Positions 47,540 to 59,029 are shown, numbered from the stretch's first letter. The stretch: 64,000 nucleotides of DNA from Sipunculus nudus (GCA_026874595.1 CM049316.1:54135676-54199675); one strand, 5' to 3'. Numbers and translations: made by a program. The notes: a model not told the origin generated them from the sequence alone.

Positions 47540-47935
47540 CTTATTATCGCTCCTTCGACATGTTATTCTGGAAATACAGAGAAAGTTTAATGTTGACCTT
47601 GATTACCTCTGTGACCTTCAGAGAATCAATATATTCTGAAGTCATATGAAAAATAAAGCTAATTATTTGACCGTGTGATTCCTGAGATATGATATTTTTT
47701 ACAATAAAGTAAGGTAAATACTTTTGACCTTGGTCTTGACCTTTAGACATATCGTGATCAGTTACAGCCGTCTATATGCATTTAAAACCATAATAATCTG
47801 AAAAAATAACATTCAGTTTCAGGAAACTATTAGGTTATTAAAGAATTTTCTGTATTTTATTTATAGAAATGGCGGCCACAGGGTTCCGATGGCGTCACAG
47901 GATTCATAAAATTTGTTACCTACATTTTTTCATCA
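47540..47935 (-). repeat. Dispersed repeat, copy 2 (AAGGTCA-rich)
   Basis: The reverse complement shares TAACAAATTTTATGAA, CTGAAGGTCACAGAGGTAATCAAGGTCAA and AGACCAAGGTCAA blocks with 41380-41760, in a partly different order. Confidence 0.45.
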
Positions 47936-48107
47936 ACTTATACCTATACCTAATTTATACTTATACTTTTGAAGTTAAAGCAAGCACTTTCTGAGATTGG
48001 GCATTCGATCCTTTCGGGACTGAGATTTTTTTACAGGATCGACTACACGATTTATTTGACTTTTGAATTATTTGACCGGTACGTCGCTGTCTATGTCCTA
48101 GTTCTTG

Positions 48108-48170
48108 TTGTCTTGCTCCAGCCAATCAGAATGCCTTGTTGTCTTGCTCGAGCCAATCAGAATGCCTTTT
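48108..48170 (+). repeat. 31-bp tandem duplication carrying CCAAT boxes
   Basis: GTTGTCTTGCTC(C/G)AGCCAATCAGAATGCCTT occurs twice back to back. Each copy contains a strong AGCCAATCAG CCAAT/NF-Y-type box. Whether it acts as a promoter cannot be told from sequence alone. Confidence 0.6.
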
Positions 48171-48479
48171 TTTATAGTCGTACTTGTTGGCATTGAGGCC
48201 TATCCGCTACGCGCACGACGGGAGCACAACCTGAATGCCTTCAACATTGCACTGTCTCCGCCGCATCCTTGTCATCAGCTGGCAAGATAAAGTACCAAAC
48301 ACTGCTGTTATGATAAGAGCTGAAATCCCAAGCTTGTACGCCATACTCTAGACTGGCCCAATCCATGAAATAGTTATGACTTAATTGTTGCTTCTGACAG
48401 AGAAATCAAACGTTCCCGCGTTGTATCGCACTTAGTATCGGTACCGCCATCTTGAGGCAACTCATATAACTATAATTTT

Positions 48480-49230
48480 CCTCTCTCTGATCCTCTTATT
48501 TCATGGACTGGTATTCTTGGCCGGTTCCCGGACGGTCAACGCCACACATCACCGCTTCGCTGAACTAAGATCTTTTCCGGTGACGTCAGCAGTGGTCTTT
48601 CCCAGAATCTTTTTCAAAACCATCATGGTTCATTCAGTCATCGCCTATTACGGGCTTCCAAATTGGTTACTAATATTCCCATTTAAAGTGTCTTAATATT
48701 TTAGGCCATCGCTTATGTTGAGTTCGGCAAGACTTAAAACATTTTAACTCTCAGCCCCAGTGTTAATGTTTATCGGACCACCACTCTTGACAGTAGGCGT
48801 AACAAACTCTGGCTCAGCCAATCAGCGCGAGATATTCAGGTGCACACGACCAGCGCGGTCAAAATGTACCGGCAGACTGAAACGATCACGATTCGCGAGT
48901 TGCAATTTGACAGTTAATACATGGGTTCTCACAAATGCCGCCAGCTGCTCTTCTCATCTCGGCAGAGTGAAATTTACTGGACCTGTCGGTACAAAATTGT
49001 TGCGATAGTGTGTACAATAAGCACTTACATTTCGCCCATGGACAGTAATATTCGTTCGGCCGAGATATATCATAGGACACGAAGATCAATGTGTGGACTA
49101 CCTGAATACATGATTCAGTGCGAATGTTACCAAGCGGGTCAAGCTGTGGGACCGCTGTTGGCGTTCTCATAGCAACGATGCCACTCACATGTGGCGTGAC
49201 GGGACTGAAATGCAAATTGAATGCGGGTGA
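48480..49230 (+). promoter_or_regulatory. Possible CpG-richer promoter-like stretch
   Basis: This stretch is richer in CpG than its neighbours. It holds a CRE-like GTGACGTCAG at about 48580-48589 and a CCAAT box in CAGCCAATCAGCGCGAG near 48816. Small frames on both strands are not convincing. There is no TATA box or downstream gene I can link to it, so promoter function is a guess. Confidence 0.2.
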
Positions 49231-49435
49231 ATCGTGAGGTCCTCAAAGAGCCTTGTGACGCCATAATATGCAAATATCAAGGATTCACCATAAGGACTTT
49301 ACAGGGCTTTAGTGATAAAGAGCTGGCACTAAGTTAAGTCGATCGGTACATGGAATCACGTTTTATTTTAAGCAATTTATTAGTAAACGCAAATACTAAA
49401 GCCCAGGCATGGCTAGCCATACTCAAACACAGATG

Positions 49436-49634
49436 CAGTGGCGGATCCAGAGGGGGGGTTTAGGGGGTTTAAACCCCCCAGTCGCGAGAGAAAATTACCT
49501 TTTTTTGCAGTGTTTTCCCCAGTTTTTTTAGGCTAAACCCCTCCGTCAGGTTTTGTGGACCTTTTAAAGGGTATAATTAGTCCCTTGGTGTAACAATAAA
49601 CCCCTCCCTTGCCAAAATCCTAGATCCGCCCCTG
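49436..49634. mobile_element. G/C-tract MITE with 5-bp target duplication, copy 2
   Basis: Ends are CAGTGGCGGATCCAGAG and CTAGATCCGCCCCTG. Flanks AGATG (49431-49435) and AGAAG (49635-49639) agree at four of five bases. It lies within the LINE remnant just before the MRWLRHVVRM block. Confidence 0.7.
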
Positions 49635-49704
49635 AGAAGCATGCGATGGCTCAGACACGTCGTGAGAATGGACGAAGGTTACATCCCCAAGAATCTTCCT
49701 TTAC

Positions 49705-49912
49705 CAGAAGCGGATCCAGAGGGGGCAGGGGGGGGGGGTCCGTACCCCCCTTCCCCCCTTTTTCATCAGAAAAAAAAAGTTTTTTAAGGGCTTCAGACAA
49801 AATTTTGCCGCCTGGACCCCATCTTTTTCAAACCTGAGGACCTTTTTTTAGGGTTTTCATTTGTCCTCCTGGGTTGGACCCCTCCTTTTTCTAAATCCTG
49901 GATCCGCCCCTG
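49705..49912. mobile_element. G/C-tract MITE with 5-bp target duplication, copy 3
   Basis: Ends are CAGAAGCGGATCCAGAG and CCTGGATCCGCCCCTG, with TTTAC directly repeated at 49700-49704 and 49913-49917. It splits the LINE coding sequence between PKNL and YGEL. The interior is a near-palindrome rich in G and C tracts. Confidence 0.8.
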
Positions 49913-50239
49913 TTTACGGTGAACTGGTACAGGGAGCACGCCCCACAGAGAACCAACTCCGCTACAAAGATGTCTGCAAGAGAGACGCCATGGGCATGGA
50001 ACTGAACAACTTTGAAGCCACCGCCTCAGAACGAACACCCTGGAGGCAAACAGTACGTAAAGGTCTCACCAAGTTCCAAGAAACCCTAGCTCAGTAACCA
50101 AAAACCAATAGGCACGAGAGGAAAGCCAAAAGCCAGACATATAGCACAGCATCAGAGTTCCTGTGTACTACTTGTTGGAGAGACTGTTACGAGGCAAGAG
50201 CACAACTCACCGGACACCTGGTCCTAATCTTCGAATAAA

Positions 50240-50695
50240 AGACAAAAAGAATATCCCTAATATCAGGACCGGGAAATCTTTGAAGTATTTTTTGTGTGGC
50301 TTTATCACCCTGAATAACCAGTTGGGCATATATCTGTGCTGGCCTTTTGACCACTGACACGTGATACAATAATTACCATACGGAAAAATGAAAAGAGACT
50401 ACACGGCAGTCTCATGCCAGCTTTAAATTTAATTTTAAATTTTTAGTTAAAGTGTTTATTACTTTAAACATGAAACATTTATATATAACATATACCTATA
50501 CATACTTACCATTTCCCTGACTGACTTTTTTAAATTCACAATTCACCAATGTAACCTCCACCTTAGGGACCTCGATAAATATTTTAGGTGGTCATATGAG
50601 TGGAGTCTCGTATAAAGAGCAAAAAATAATTAGAACCGTGTGGTCCTTATTTTATTTTGAGTGGTTGCTTAAAAGAGATCGTTAGGCGAGGGTTT
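50240..50695. other. No recognised feature
   Basis: AT-rich sequence between the LINE and a compound microsatellite. Confidence 0.45.
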
Positions 50696-50699
50696 ATTG

Positions 50700-50723
50700 C
50701 ATATATATATATATATATAGATG

Positions 50724-50760
<37 letters not shown>

Positions 50761-50767
50761 TGAGAGA

Positions 50768-50809
<42 letters not shown>

Positions 50810-50820
50810 TAGATAGATAG
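50700..50820. repeat. Compound (AT)n(GA)n(GATA)n microsatellite
   Basis: An AT tract passes into a GA tract and then a GATA tract. Frames across it are artefacts. Confidence 0.95.
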
Positions 50821-50924
50821 AAAAACCACGCCGTCAGCTTCGTTCTAACCACATTCACCTGACGATCAGGTTTCATCCCGTTAAACAGACTGTTGTGCAT
50901 TTACAGTGTTGTTTTTCTTCAGCG

Positions 50925-50988
<64 letters not shown>
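50925..50988. repeat. (TA)n microsatellite
   Basis: Uninterrupted TA tract ending at TTGTAACACC. Confidence 0.95.
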
Positions 50989-50991
<3 letters not shown>

Positions 50992-51122
50992 AACACCTAA
51001 ATCATAGGAAAGATTATAGGATGACCGTTGCACCATAGGCTAATTTATAGAAGCAACAATTCAAGCAATTAGACTACTCGGGTTATCGTATTTCTTTTAT
51101 TATTAACCGCCAGGGGCACAAG

Positions 51123-51608
51123 TTGCGCTACCGGCATTATCTGATCTGTAATATCCTAATTTCAAACTATCGCGATATTAATTATCGTCTAATTGCTGTC
51201 GTTTGGCCAAAATTACCTACAATACCAGCCGGTGTTTCACGCCGATACACGATTATTACCAAGAAGAAAACCTGGGATCACTCTGGTTTTATTCTGATGG
51301 TCGCTTCTATCCGCAGTGCTTTATTAATTTATCGTATCATTAGCTTCCTGATCAACAACGGTCCTGTAAATCACTTGCTGTACAATGTCTTATATGACGC
51401 AGATTGTCGTAAAATGAGCGTCTATACTCAGCTGACATCGTTTTCTTTTGTAGTGGATCTCTGTGACTGCATGTTAAGAATCATCACAAATAAGGACGAT
51501 AAAGAAACGAAAATGCTGGAGGCGCAATGTGCATTATTAATGAGAGCAATTTCCGGCAGGAAAAAGTCTGTTTTGAGGGATCATGTGATGCGCCCCGTTT
51601 GTGGATAG
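51123..51608 (+). CDS. Unassigned 161-codon open frame
   Basis: This is the longest open frame outside repeats. Its conventional first ATG is well inside, at about residue 58-60; the open part before it lacks an ATG start. The protein has a hydrophobic middle (GFILMVASIRSALLIYRIIS, FLI), then a mixed C-terminal part with charged and Cys residues (VDLCDCMLRIITNKDDKETK). I recognise no domain. It could be one exon of a host gene, a decayed element ORF or chance. There is no clear acceptor or donor and no neighbour gene to help. Confidence 0.25.
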   Translation: MRYRHYLICNILISNYRDINYRLIAVVWPKLPTIPAGVSRRYTIITKKKTWDHSGFILMVASIRSALLIYRIISFLINNGPVNHLLYNVLYDADCRKMSVYTQLTSFSFVVDLCDCMLRIITNKDDKETKMLEAQCALLMRAISGRKKSVLRDHVMRPVCG

Positions 51609-51699
51609 CCACTTAATTTTAACCATTAATTGCCTATGGTGGTACAATCATTGGCATTTGGGATTGTTTTTTTTAGAATTCATTGACTGTTCAGCCAAC

Positions 51700-52165
51700 A
51701 TTTTATGAGGTCCCTTGCAGTGATGTTATCGAGTCTGCACCCTCCGAGTCCAAGCCCGATTCCGAGTCCCCGAAGTTCGTGTCATGTCCACCTTCTTCGT
51801 GTCTCCATGAGTCATTCGAAACCCGAGTCAAAGTCCGATTCTGTGTCCAATACAAAGCTCCTATTAACAAGAAATTGAAAATGAATATGTGAGATTATTA
51901 AATGTTTTCTTATATAAGCTTACACAAAGTTTTAATTTGAATATTCAATTACATTTGGTCCATGATGCGGAGCTTAATCTTGGTATATGTATAGTCTTTT
52001 TTGTAATATTCTGTTAGTAATTCGCACATATATGTAGAATGTTAAATGGAATTCCTATTTAGTATGTGACAGATTTTTTTTTTATGTTGGACATAAAACA
52101 TCTAACATCTCGAGTCCTAACCCTCGAGTCCGAGTGTAGGTTAATGTCCGGGACCCACAAGTCCA
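51700..52165 (+). repeat. CGAGTC-rich cryptically simple region
   Basis: CGAGTC(C) and close variants (CGATTCC, AAGTCC) recur at about 51730-51845 and again at 52110-52165, separated by ordinary AT-rich DNA. The two clusters may be the ends of one diverged element. Confidence 0.4.
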
Positions 52166-52169
52166 AGTA

Positions 52170-53440
52170 ATTTAACTTTGCCATTTAACGCACATTCCGC
52201 TTCGGGTAACAGCCACAATGTCGTAAAAATTCACCGTATGTCTTCATAGAGGGTCACTGCACTTACAGTTTTCTTTATTATTTTCATTTTTATTGCATTT
52301 ATCATCAATGCGATCCACAAGACAAGAAATGGTTCAAAGATTAAGAAAAGTTTCAGTTTCTGCTTGAAAATCACCAAACTAAAATCCTGTTATTCCTTTT
52401 GGTTCACTTAAAACTAAAGATTCCCTGAACACGAAAACAAAATAAAACATTCAGAAAGGTAAAAGCTTGAAATGAACATCAGTACGGAAACATTTGAAGT
52501 TATGGTGTTTAACACATAGCCTGTATGTTGCGTTTTAAGGTCTACTTGTCATTCCTGGAAACGAAAAAAAATACATACAAATGATTACCGACCGTTGCTA
52601 TGGAAACATTAAGAATCAGATCTGAGATACATCGGTCCAGACGGCATTTTAAAAGAAGAAAATGGACTCTGATTCAAAGGACCTATTATAAAACGTTTAT
52701 CCATTAGCGCTAAATCCGTCCGTTCTATTTCCTGTCCTGGAAGATTTTATTCGGAGCAAAGCATCTTGGGACATTCCGTGTGTTACAGACTGGTACAATG
52801 GTTGTACAAAGGCACACATTACACCGACGTTACTCCGGCCTAATTAGCAATACCTCATAGATTGGCTTTCCGCGATAAATAATGAATCTGCTCATTAGGC
52901 TGGGCTTGTTTGAGGCACAGGTCGCGAGTCCCTTGGTATTTTTCACAGGTCCTTTTCAGGTACTATTCTGAAATGGTTAAAGTGCTTCAATAGGCGGATA
53001 GGCATCCTGGGTTATATAATGAGAGTGATTTAGGCGTATGAAACATGTGGTAGAATTTGGTTGCATGGAACGCTCCACTGGGATGGACAAACCCTACCGC
53101 CAGTTATTCCAGTTGACAGCGTGTCTTTTCACTAAAAGGATTGCGTGGGAATTGCATCCTAGCACAGAGGCCGCTTAATAATCTTTTTTTATTTCTTTTC
53201 CATTTTTTTTTCTTTTGATGCTTGTATTTGGGCTCCATTGAGAAGACTCCAGTTGGTTTAGATTTACTGATTTGATACAAAAGGTTAGCAAGAACGTAAA
53301 CCTTTGAGACTTTAGGCGTTGGGCTTCTGCGCATGTTCATTGTAAACGTTTGCCTTTATTTTTAAAAGCAGATCTGAGTTGCGAGGGTGGTATTTCTTCT
53401 ACCGGAGATATATTATTTTAAATACAAATGCAGATCTGCG
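52170..53440. other. No recognised feature
   Basis: Mixed-composition sequence without a supported gene. Confidence 0.45.
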
Positions 53441-53448
53441 TTTTCTTG

Positions 53449-53481
53449 TTATAATAATAACAATAATAATAATAATAATCT
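53449..53481. repeat. (AAT)n microsatellite
   Basis: ATAATAATAACAATAATAATAATAATAAT. Possibly a LINE tail, but no coding remnant is adjacent. Confidence 0.8.
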
Positions 53482-53760
53482 AATTCCGAATTGATAATAA
53501 TTTTGATAATACCTTAGTCTGAAATGCTTTAATCTAATGTTAAAGCCTGTCCCTTGTAGTTAGAAGAGGCTTAAACAGGGGGTTTGGTTTATTTCAATAT
53601 CAATATTCGATCAAAATGTTTAGCCGATGACCTTCTTAGATCCTCCCAGAGTAATAACTTCGATTACTAATTTTTTTTAGTGCCCCTGTTTACGCTATAT
53701 CTCAACCATGGCATGTTTTCAGATACTGACTTTTGTGTAGAAAATTATTACACCCTTTAA

Positions 53761-54205
53761 GCCGGCCTTCCATCTACCGAATTTTCAGCCGAGTTTTCGC
53801 CAGCATGAAAAATCATTAGGAGCGGTAGATGTGAGGATGCTGTGCGCGGGATTTTTTTTTAAATCTGGCAGGAAAAATTGGCTGCAAAATTCTTGACAAT
53901 GTCAAACATTTCCCACCGGATAAAAATAGATTTTCCGGAAAATTCGGTAGATGTAATGACGGAACCGAAGAAAATCGGCTGATTTACAACCTACCTTTTC
54001 TTCTTTTTTATTATTTCTGACCCCAATAATAATCCTGGAGACGTTATTATAGAAGTGACCAAAAAAGACCGGAGAAATCTGTTGACCTAAAGGATATATC
54101 GGTAAGTGTGCGGGTACTCACCGGCCGGGGAGACTTGTAGATATAACCAGTCGGTTAAAAAGAATCGGTATAAAATAAAAAAAAATCGGTAGATGGACGG
54201 CCGGC
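53761..54205 (+). mobile_element. TTAA-flanked MITE, family B, copy 1 (no array)
   Basis: Terminal inverted repeats GCCGGCCTTCCATCTACCGA (53761-53780) and the complement of 54186-54205 agree at 19 of 20 bases. The left flank is TTAA and the right flank is TTGT, an eroded TTAA. Internal landmarks are GCGGTAGATGTGAGGATGCTGTG (about 53824-53846), then an AAATCTGGCAGGAAAAATTGGC block, and GGCCGGGGAGACTTGTA near the right end. All recur in the copy at 61959-62658. No coding capacity is seen. TTAA use suggests piggyBac-type mobilisation. Confidence 0.85.
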
Positions 54206-54209
54206 TTGT

Positions 54210-55935
54210 GGCAGCGGTTATAAACAGCGTGGGTGTCGCGGATTTGAAACATAGAGTTGGATGCACAATGCGATACCACACTCTCTTCCCTCTAATAACA
54301 ATTCATTGCCCTTTGCCAGCCCTAGTGTAGACACCTCGTAACACTTGCCATCAAAACAAAAGCTAAAGAAATCTGGAACGACTCGAGTGTAAAGTCATAC
54401 AAGAAACAAGTTTTCCCCTTATGTTTTGTTGGACCTTGACCTAATTTCCGAGGTCGTCAACTAGTTAGCATTGTTTGTGAAAGGGATGATTTGATAAAAT
54501 TAAAGAAATGCTAATTTTTCAGCCGTTTCAATTATGTGTATACATATATTATAAGCCGTTGTATGTGGGTTCCCAATGCATAAAAAACGATCACTTCTAA
54601 TTTTAGACCTATTAAAAGATAAATGGTATATGGTGAAACGTAATAGTGATTTAAGCAACATGTGCATCGGACACAACAAAAACGTGTTTACTGAACAATT
54701 TGTTCTTAGTAAAATGGTAACAGGTTACGTTATGAGTTCAGCATAATAACTTATCAATAATCATTTCCCATGGTAATACAGGAACCTGTTTGTCGTAGTT
54801 GTATTCATGGGTTGAGATATGAGTGTAGCTTGTTCAGTGAGGAAAAAAAACAGAGTCTGTCAATTATCAATTAATAACGTTTTGTACCTTAAACCAGGCC
54901 CGTTCTTAGTGATGCTTGACATAGAAGAACACAGCTCTTCCTACATCGCTACATGTTAGCTTAACCTTCATGCTGAAATACGTTATTGTTTTGGGTAATG
55001 TATAACACCATTTCTACATTTGCAGTTAACAGTTAATGAACACATTTTCATTTGCATCTTTATGCATCAGGCGCTATTTTATTATACTCTGGTGACTCTA
55101 AAATGTTATCACAATGGCCCACCTTTGCGTATCTCATCCAACAAACCGTACTAGTGTGCGTTTTTCATATGCTGGTTCAGCTGTTTATTGATTAGGATCT
55201 ACTTAAGTTTTAAACGAACCTCTAATTACCATACGCTTATGTTTGTTGTAAACGTGACTGTGTAGTTAATAAAAAAATAATGCCCAGCTTACATTTACAG
55301 GCCACAGGTAGGCAGGCGCAGGCATGTATTCACCGGGATACACACTTCTATTTCTTTCATAAGATTGTCCCCGTAGCAAATGGTTGTCGTAGACCAACCG
55401 TTAACTGTGTTTATGTACTTTCTGGCAACACCTGGCTACCATGCAGGATAAAAATATCCTTTATAACTTAAAATATTATTTTATCTCTCCGTGTGTTCAT
55501 TGAATCAGTGACCACAATACACAGATCTTCTACGTGAAATTATTGGAAACGATATAGGACGTATGGCAACTGCAGTGCAGAAATCAAATGACCATTGAAA
55601 AGAGTTGTCTAGGATAGAAAGGCATGACGTAATCACCATCGATTGCTAGGTATTGAATGTATGACTTGAGGACAGATTAGTCTTTAAAGATCGTCAATGG
55701 TTCTAAAAGGATTAATTTCGCTTTACTCCACAGCACGAAGGAATAGTGATAAGAGTGGAGTACAAGTTCTATAGGAATTTTCTTTTATTTTGACCAGTGA
55801 TTGAATGTTCGTGCTTGCGGCGGAAGACCACTGACGTTTGATTTCGTTTTACGTTTCATCCGCTACCGTTTCTTAAGATAGCACCTTAAAGGTCTGTTGT
55901 TTAAATTCAATTCTTTTGTTCTTTCTTCTTTTGCC
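54210..55935. other. No recognised feature
   Basis: AT-rich sequence; one 63-codon frame at 55280-55471 has no recognisable domain. Confidence 0.45.
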
Positions 55936-55939
55936 TAGG

Positions 55940-56290
55940 CCAGGAGGCTAAGCGTTCATCTCCGTTCGCTTGTGTATGTGTTTTTCTGGTGTTCACAACA
56001 TAACTCACGCAGTCATGAACAGAATCTTATGAAATTTTTAGGGCATTTTTGATATAGGTCAAAGAATTAGATTAGATCAGAATTTTGAGTTGATCTAGTA
56101 CATAATCCGACTTCAGGGAAGTCATCTACAAGTATGATAAATTAAGCACGAATGAACCTGGGAATATGTACAGAATAAGTGAATGCATACATTGATTTGG
56201 GAGCATCCCACAATAATGATCCTCTTCGTGGTGAAAGCTTGCATTCCTAAAAATGCAGATTTCTAGATTTTATCTTTTTTGTATTTTTAA
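55940..56290 (+). repeat. Dispersed repeat, copy 2
   Basis: AGGAGGCTAAGCGTTCATCTCCGTTCG, TTCACAACATAACTCACGCAG, TCTTATGAAATTTTTAGGGC, AGAATTAGATTAGATCAGA and GCACGAATGAACCTGG match 34466-34750 in the same order. Confidence 0.5.
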
Positions 56291-56294
56291 AATA

Positions 56295-57055
56295 AATACC
56301 ATGTGTTCATTATTTTTAATTCGAGCTTTCTTTTTTTCTACCGGACTTGTAAAGATAAGTCTGATTTACAAATGAGGCTGCTATAAACATAACTGAATAA
56401 ATAATTTTAAACCGACCGACGTCTTATAAATCAAATTTTCATCTTTCAAATGCGACTGTTAATTAAATATACACTAACATCCAACAATGAAGGCACAATA
56501 AGACCAGGCACAACAGCCTCAAGAGCAACACGATTTCAATTGGCTAACACCATCGATTCAGGCTGATTTGATCAAGATCACAACTGCGGTATGTTAAGCT
56601 GATAACGATTTCCGAATTGCCAAGCATGCCAGCTGATCACAGTCATTATGTCTATACTGGATTAAGCGACATTCATGTATAGGTTCCGTGTGATGGATGG
56701 TCGTGCTGCAGACACTTCAGGTAACATAATCTTTAAACTAGAACGTTAAAAGTACAAAAAAGGTAATTGTAAACCCATATATATAACTAGACCCATTACC
56801 GTTTGAATAGGTATTTCTTGAGGAAAGCTCATTAAAATCAACACCGTCACCACATGCGGACATTGATTAATCCGCCTCGTCACTGAATCGTGGCGTGATG
56901 ACTGTGTTCGACCTTCAGTGGAATTAAAACTCTTAACTACATATTGAAACCATATAGTGACATGAAAGAAAAAATGCTTATGTGAAAAATTCAACTCGTA
57001 CAAATATCATTACGTACTGCGTTCGGAAATTAATAAGAAATTTGTTTCAGTCGAA
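56295..57055. other. No recognised feature
   Basis: AT-rich sequence up to the start of the 24-bp array. Confidence 0.45.
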
Positions 57056-57059
57056 GCTA

Positions 57060-59022
57060 GACACAGGTGAGCTGGCATCAAAAGACACAGGTGAACTGGC
57101 ATCACAAGACACAGGTGAGCTGGCATCACAACACTGGTGAACTGGCATCACAAGACACAGTTGAGCTGGCATTACAAGACACAGGTGAACTGGCATCACA
57201 AGACACAGTTGAGCTGGCACCACAAGACACAACCGAACTGGCATCACAAGACACAGGTGAGCTGACATCACAAGACACAGGTGAGCTTGCATCACAAGAC
57301 ACAGGTGAGCTTGCATCAAAAGACGCTAGTGAACTGGCATCACAAGACACAGGTGAGCTAGCATCACAAGACACAGGTGAGGTGGCTTCACAAGACACAA
57401 GTGAGCTGGCATCACAAGACACAGGTGAGCTTGCATCACAAGACACAGGTGAGCTTGCATCAAAAGACGCTAGTGAATTGGCATCACAAGACACAGGTGA
57501 GCTGGCATCACAAGACACAGGTGAGCTGGCATCACAAGGCACAGGTGAGCTGGCTTCACAAGACACAAGTGAGCTGGCATCACAAGACACAACCGAACAG
57601 GCATCACAAGACACAGAAGAGCTGGCATCACAAGACACAGGTGAGCTGACATCACAAAACAGGTGAGCTGACATCACAAGACGCAGGTGAGCTGACATCA
57701 CAAGACACAGGTGAGCTGGCATCACAAGACACAGGTAAGCTGGCACCACAAGACACAGGTGAGCTGGCATCACAAGACACAGGTAAGCTGGCACCACAAG
57801 ACACAAGTGAACTGGCACCACAAGACACAAGTGAACTGGCATCACAAAACACATGTGAACTGGCATCACAAGACACAGGTGAGCTGACATCACAAGACAC
57901 AGGTGAGCTGGCATCACAAGACACAAGTGAACTGGCATCACAAGACACATGTGAACTGGCATCACAAGACACAGGTGAGCTGACATCACAATACACAGGT
58001 GAGCTTGCATCACAAGACACAAGTGAACTGGCATCACAAGACACAGGTGAACTGGTATCACAAGACACAGGTGAGTTGACATCACAAGACAGGTGAGCTG
58101 GAATCACAAGACACAGGTGAGCTGGCATCATAAGACACAAATGAACCAGCATCACAAGACAAAGGTGAACTGGCATCACAAGACACAGGGGAGCTGACAT
58201 CACAAGACACAGGTGAGCTGGAATCACAAGACACAGGTGAGCTGGCATCACAAGACACAAGTTAACTGGCATCACAAGACACAGGTGAACTGGCATCACA
58301 AGACACAGGTGAGCTGACATCACAAGACACTGGTGAGCTGGCATCACAAGACACAAGTGAACTGGCATCTCAAGACACAAGTGTACTGGCATCACAAAAC
58401 ACATGTGAACTGGCATCACAAGACACAGTTGAGCTGACATCACAAGACACAGGTGACCTGGTATCACAAGACACAGGTGAGCTGGCATAGCAAGACACAG
58501 GTGGCCCGGCATCACAAGAAACAGGTGAACTGGAATCACAAGACACAGGTGAGCTGGCATCACAAGACACAGGTGAGTTGACATCGCAGGACACAGGTGA
58601 GCTGGCATCACAAGGCACAAGTGAACGGGCATCACAAGACACAGGTGAACTGGCATCACAAGACACTAGTGAGCTGGCATCACAAGACACAGGTGAGCTG
58701 ACATCACAAGACACAGGTGAACTGGCATCACAAGACACAGGTGAGCTGGCATCACAAGACACAGGTGAGCTGACATCACAAGACACAGGTGAACTGGCAT
58801 CACAGGACACAGATGAGCTGGCATCACAAGACACAGGTGAGCTGACATCACAAGACACAGGTGAGCTGGCATCACAAGACACAAGTGAACCGGCATCACT
58901 AGACACAGTTGAACTAGCATCACAAGACACAGGTGAACTGGCATCACAAGACACAGCTGAGCTGGCATCACAAGACATAGGTGGGCTGACATCACAAGCC
59001 ACAGGTGAGCTGGCATCTCAGA
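57060..59022 (+). repeat. 2-kb minisatellite, 24-bp unit, about 80 copies
   Basis: The unit is ACAGGTGAGCTGGCATCACAAGAC with common variants (GAACTGGC, GAGCTGACATCA, ACAAGTGA, GAGCTTGCATCAAAAGACGC). Three units lack two bases (near 57127, 57656 and 58090), which shifts frame. A multiple-of-three period keeps nearly all frames open. On the plus strand the unit reads GELASQDT (57133-57666 and 58578-59042), but plus-frame stops occur near 58127, 58265 and 58489. On the minus strand it reads MPAHLCLV or SCDASSPV. Related longer blocks, such as the pair at about 57310 and 57460 carrying GCATCAAAAGACGCTAGTGAA, indicate higher-order duplication. A coding role is not supported. Confidence 0.9.
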
Positions 59023-59029
59023 GCTTATT

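Larger units (their letters stand above)
49380..50237 (+). mobile_element. LINE 3' coding end, interrupted by two MITEs
   Basis: The plus strand encodes the C-terminal part of a LINE ORF2. MRWLRHVVRMDEGYIPKNL (49645-49700) is followed, after a MITE, by YGELVQGARPTENQLRYKDV, then ELNNFEATASERTPWRQTV, then RKGLTKFQETLAQ (49914-50095). An in-frame TAA follows at about 50096-50098. The same frame then goes on to ASEFLCTTCWRDCYEARAQL and TGH, a Cys/His finger like the one ending this LINE group, before a stop near 50237. The LRWxGHVxRM...YGEL pattern is well known from RTE-like and related LINEs; the exact clade is uncertain. Confidence 0.75.

Noticed and set aside
50988-51060. TGTAACACC as the start of another LTR
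   Set aside because: No matching CA-ending 3' terminus, TATA box or polyadenylation signal could be aligned downstream.
57126-58659. Long minus-strand open frames (over 300 codons) reading MPAHLCLV or SCDASSPV repeats
   Set aside because: A 24-bp period keeps all frames open whenever the unit lacks a stop, and several frames on both strands are open at once. Openness is no evidence of coding here.
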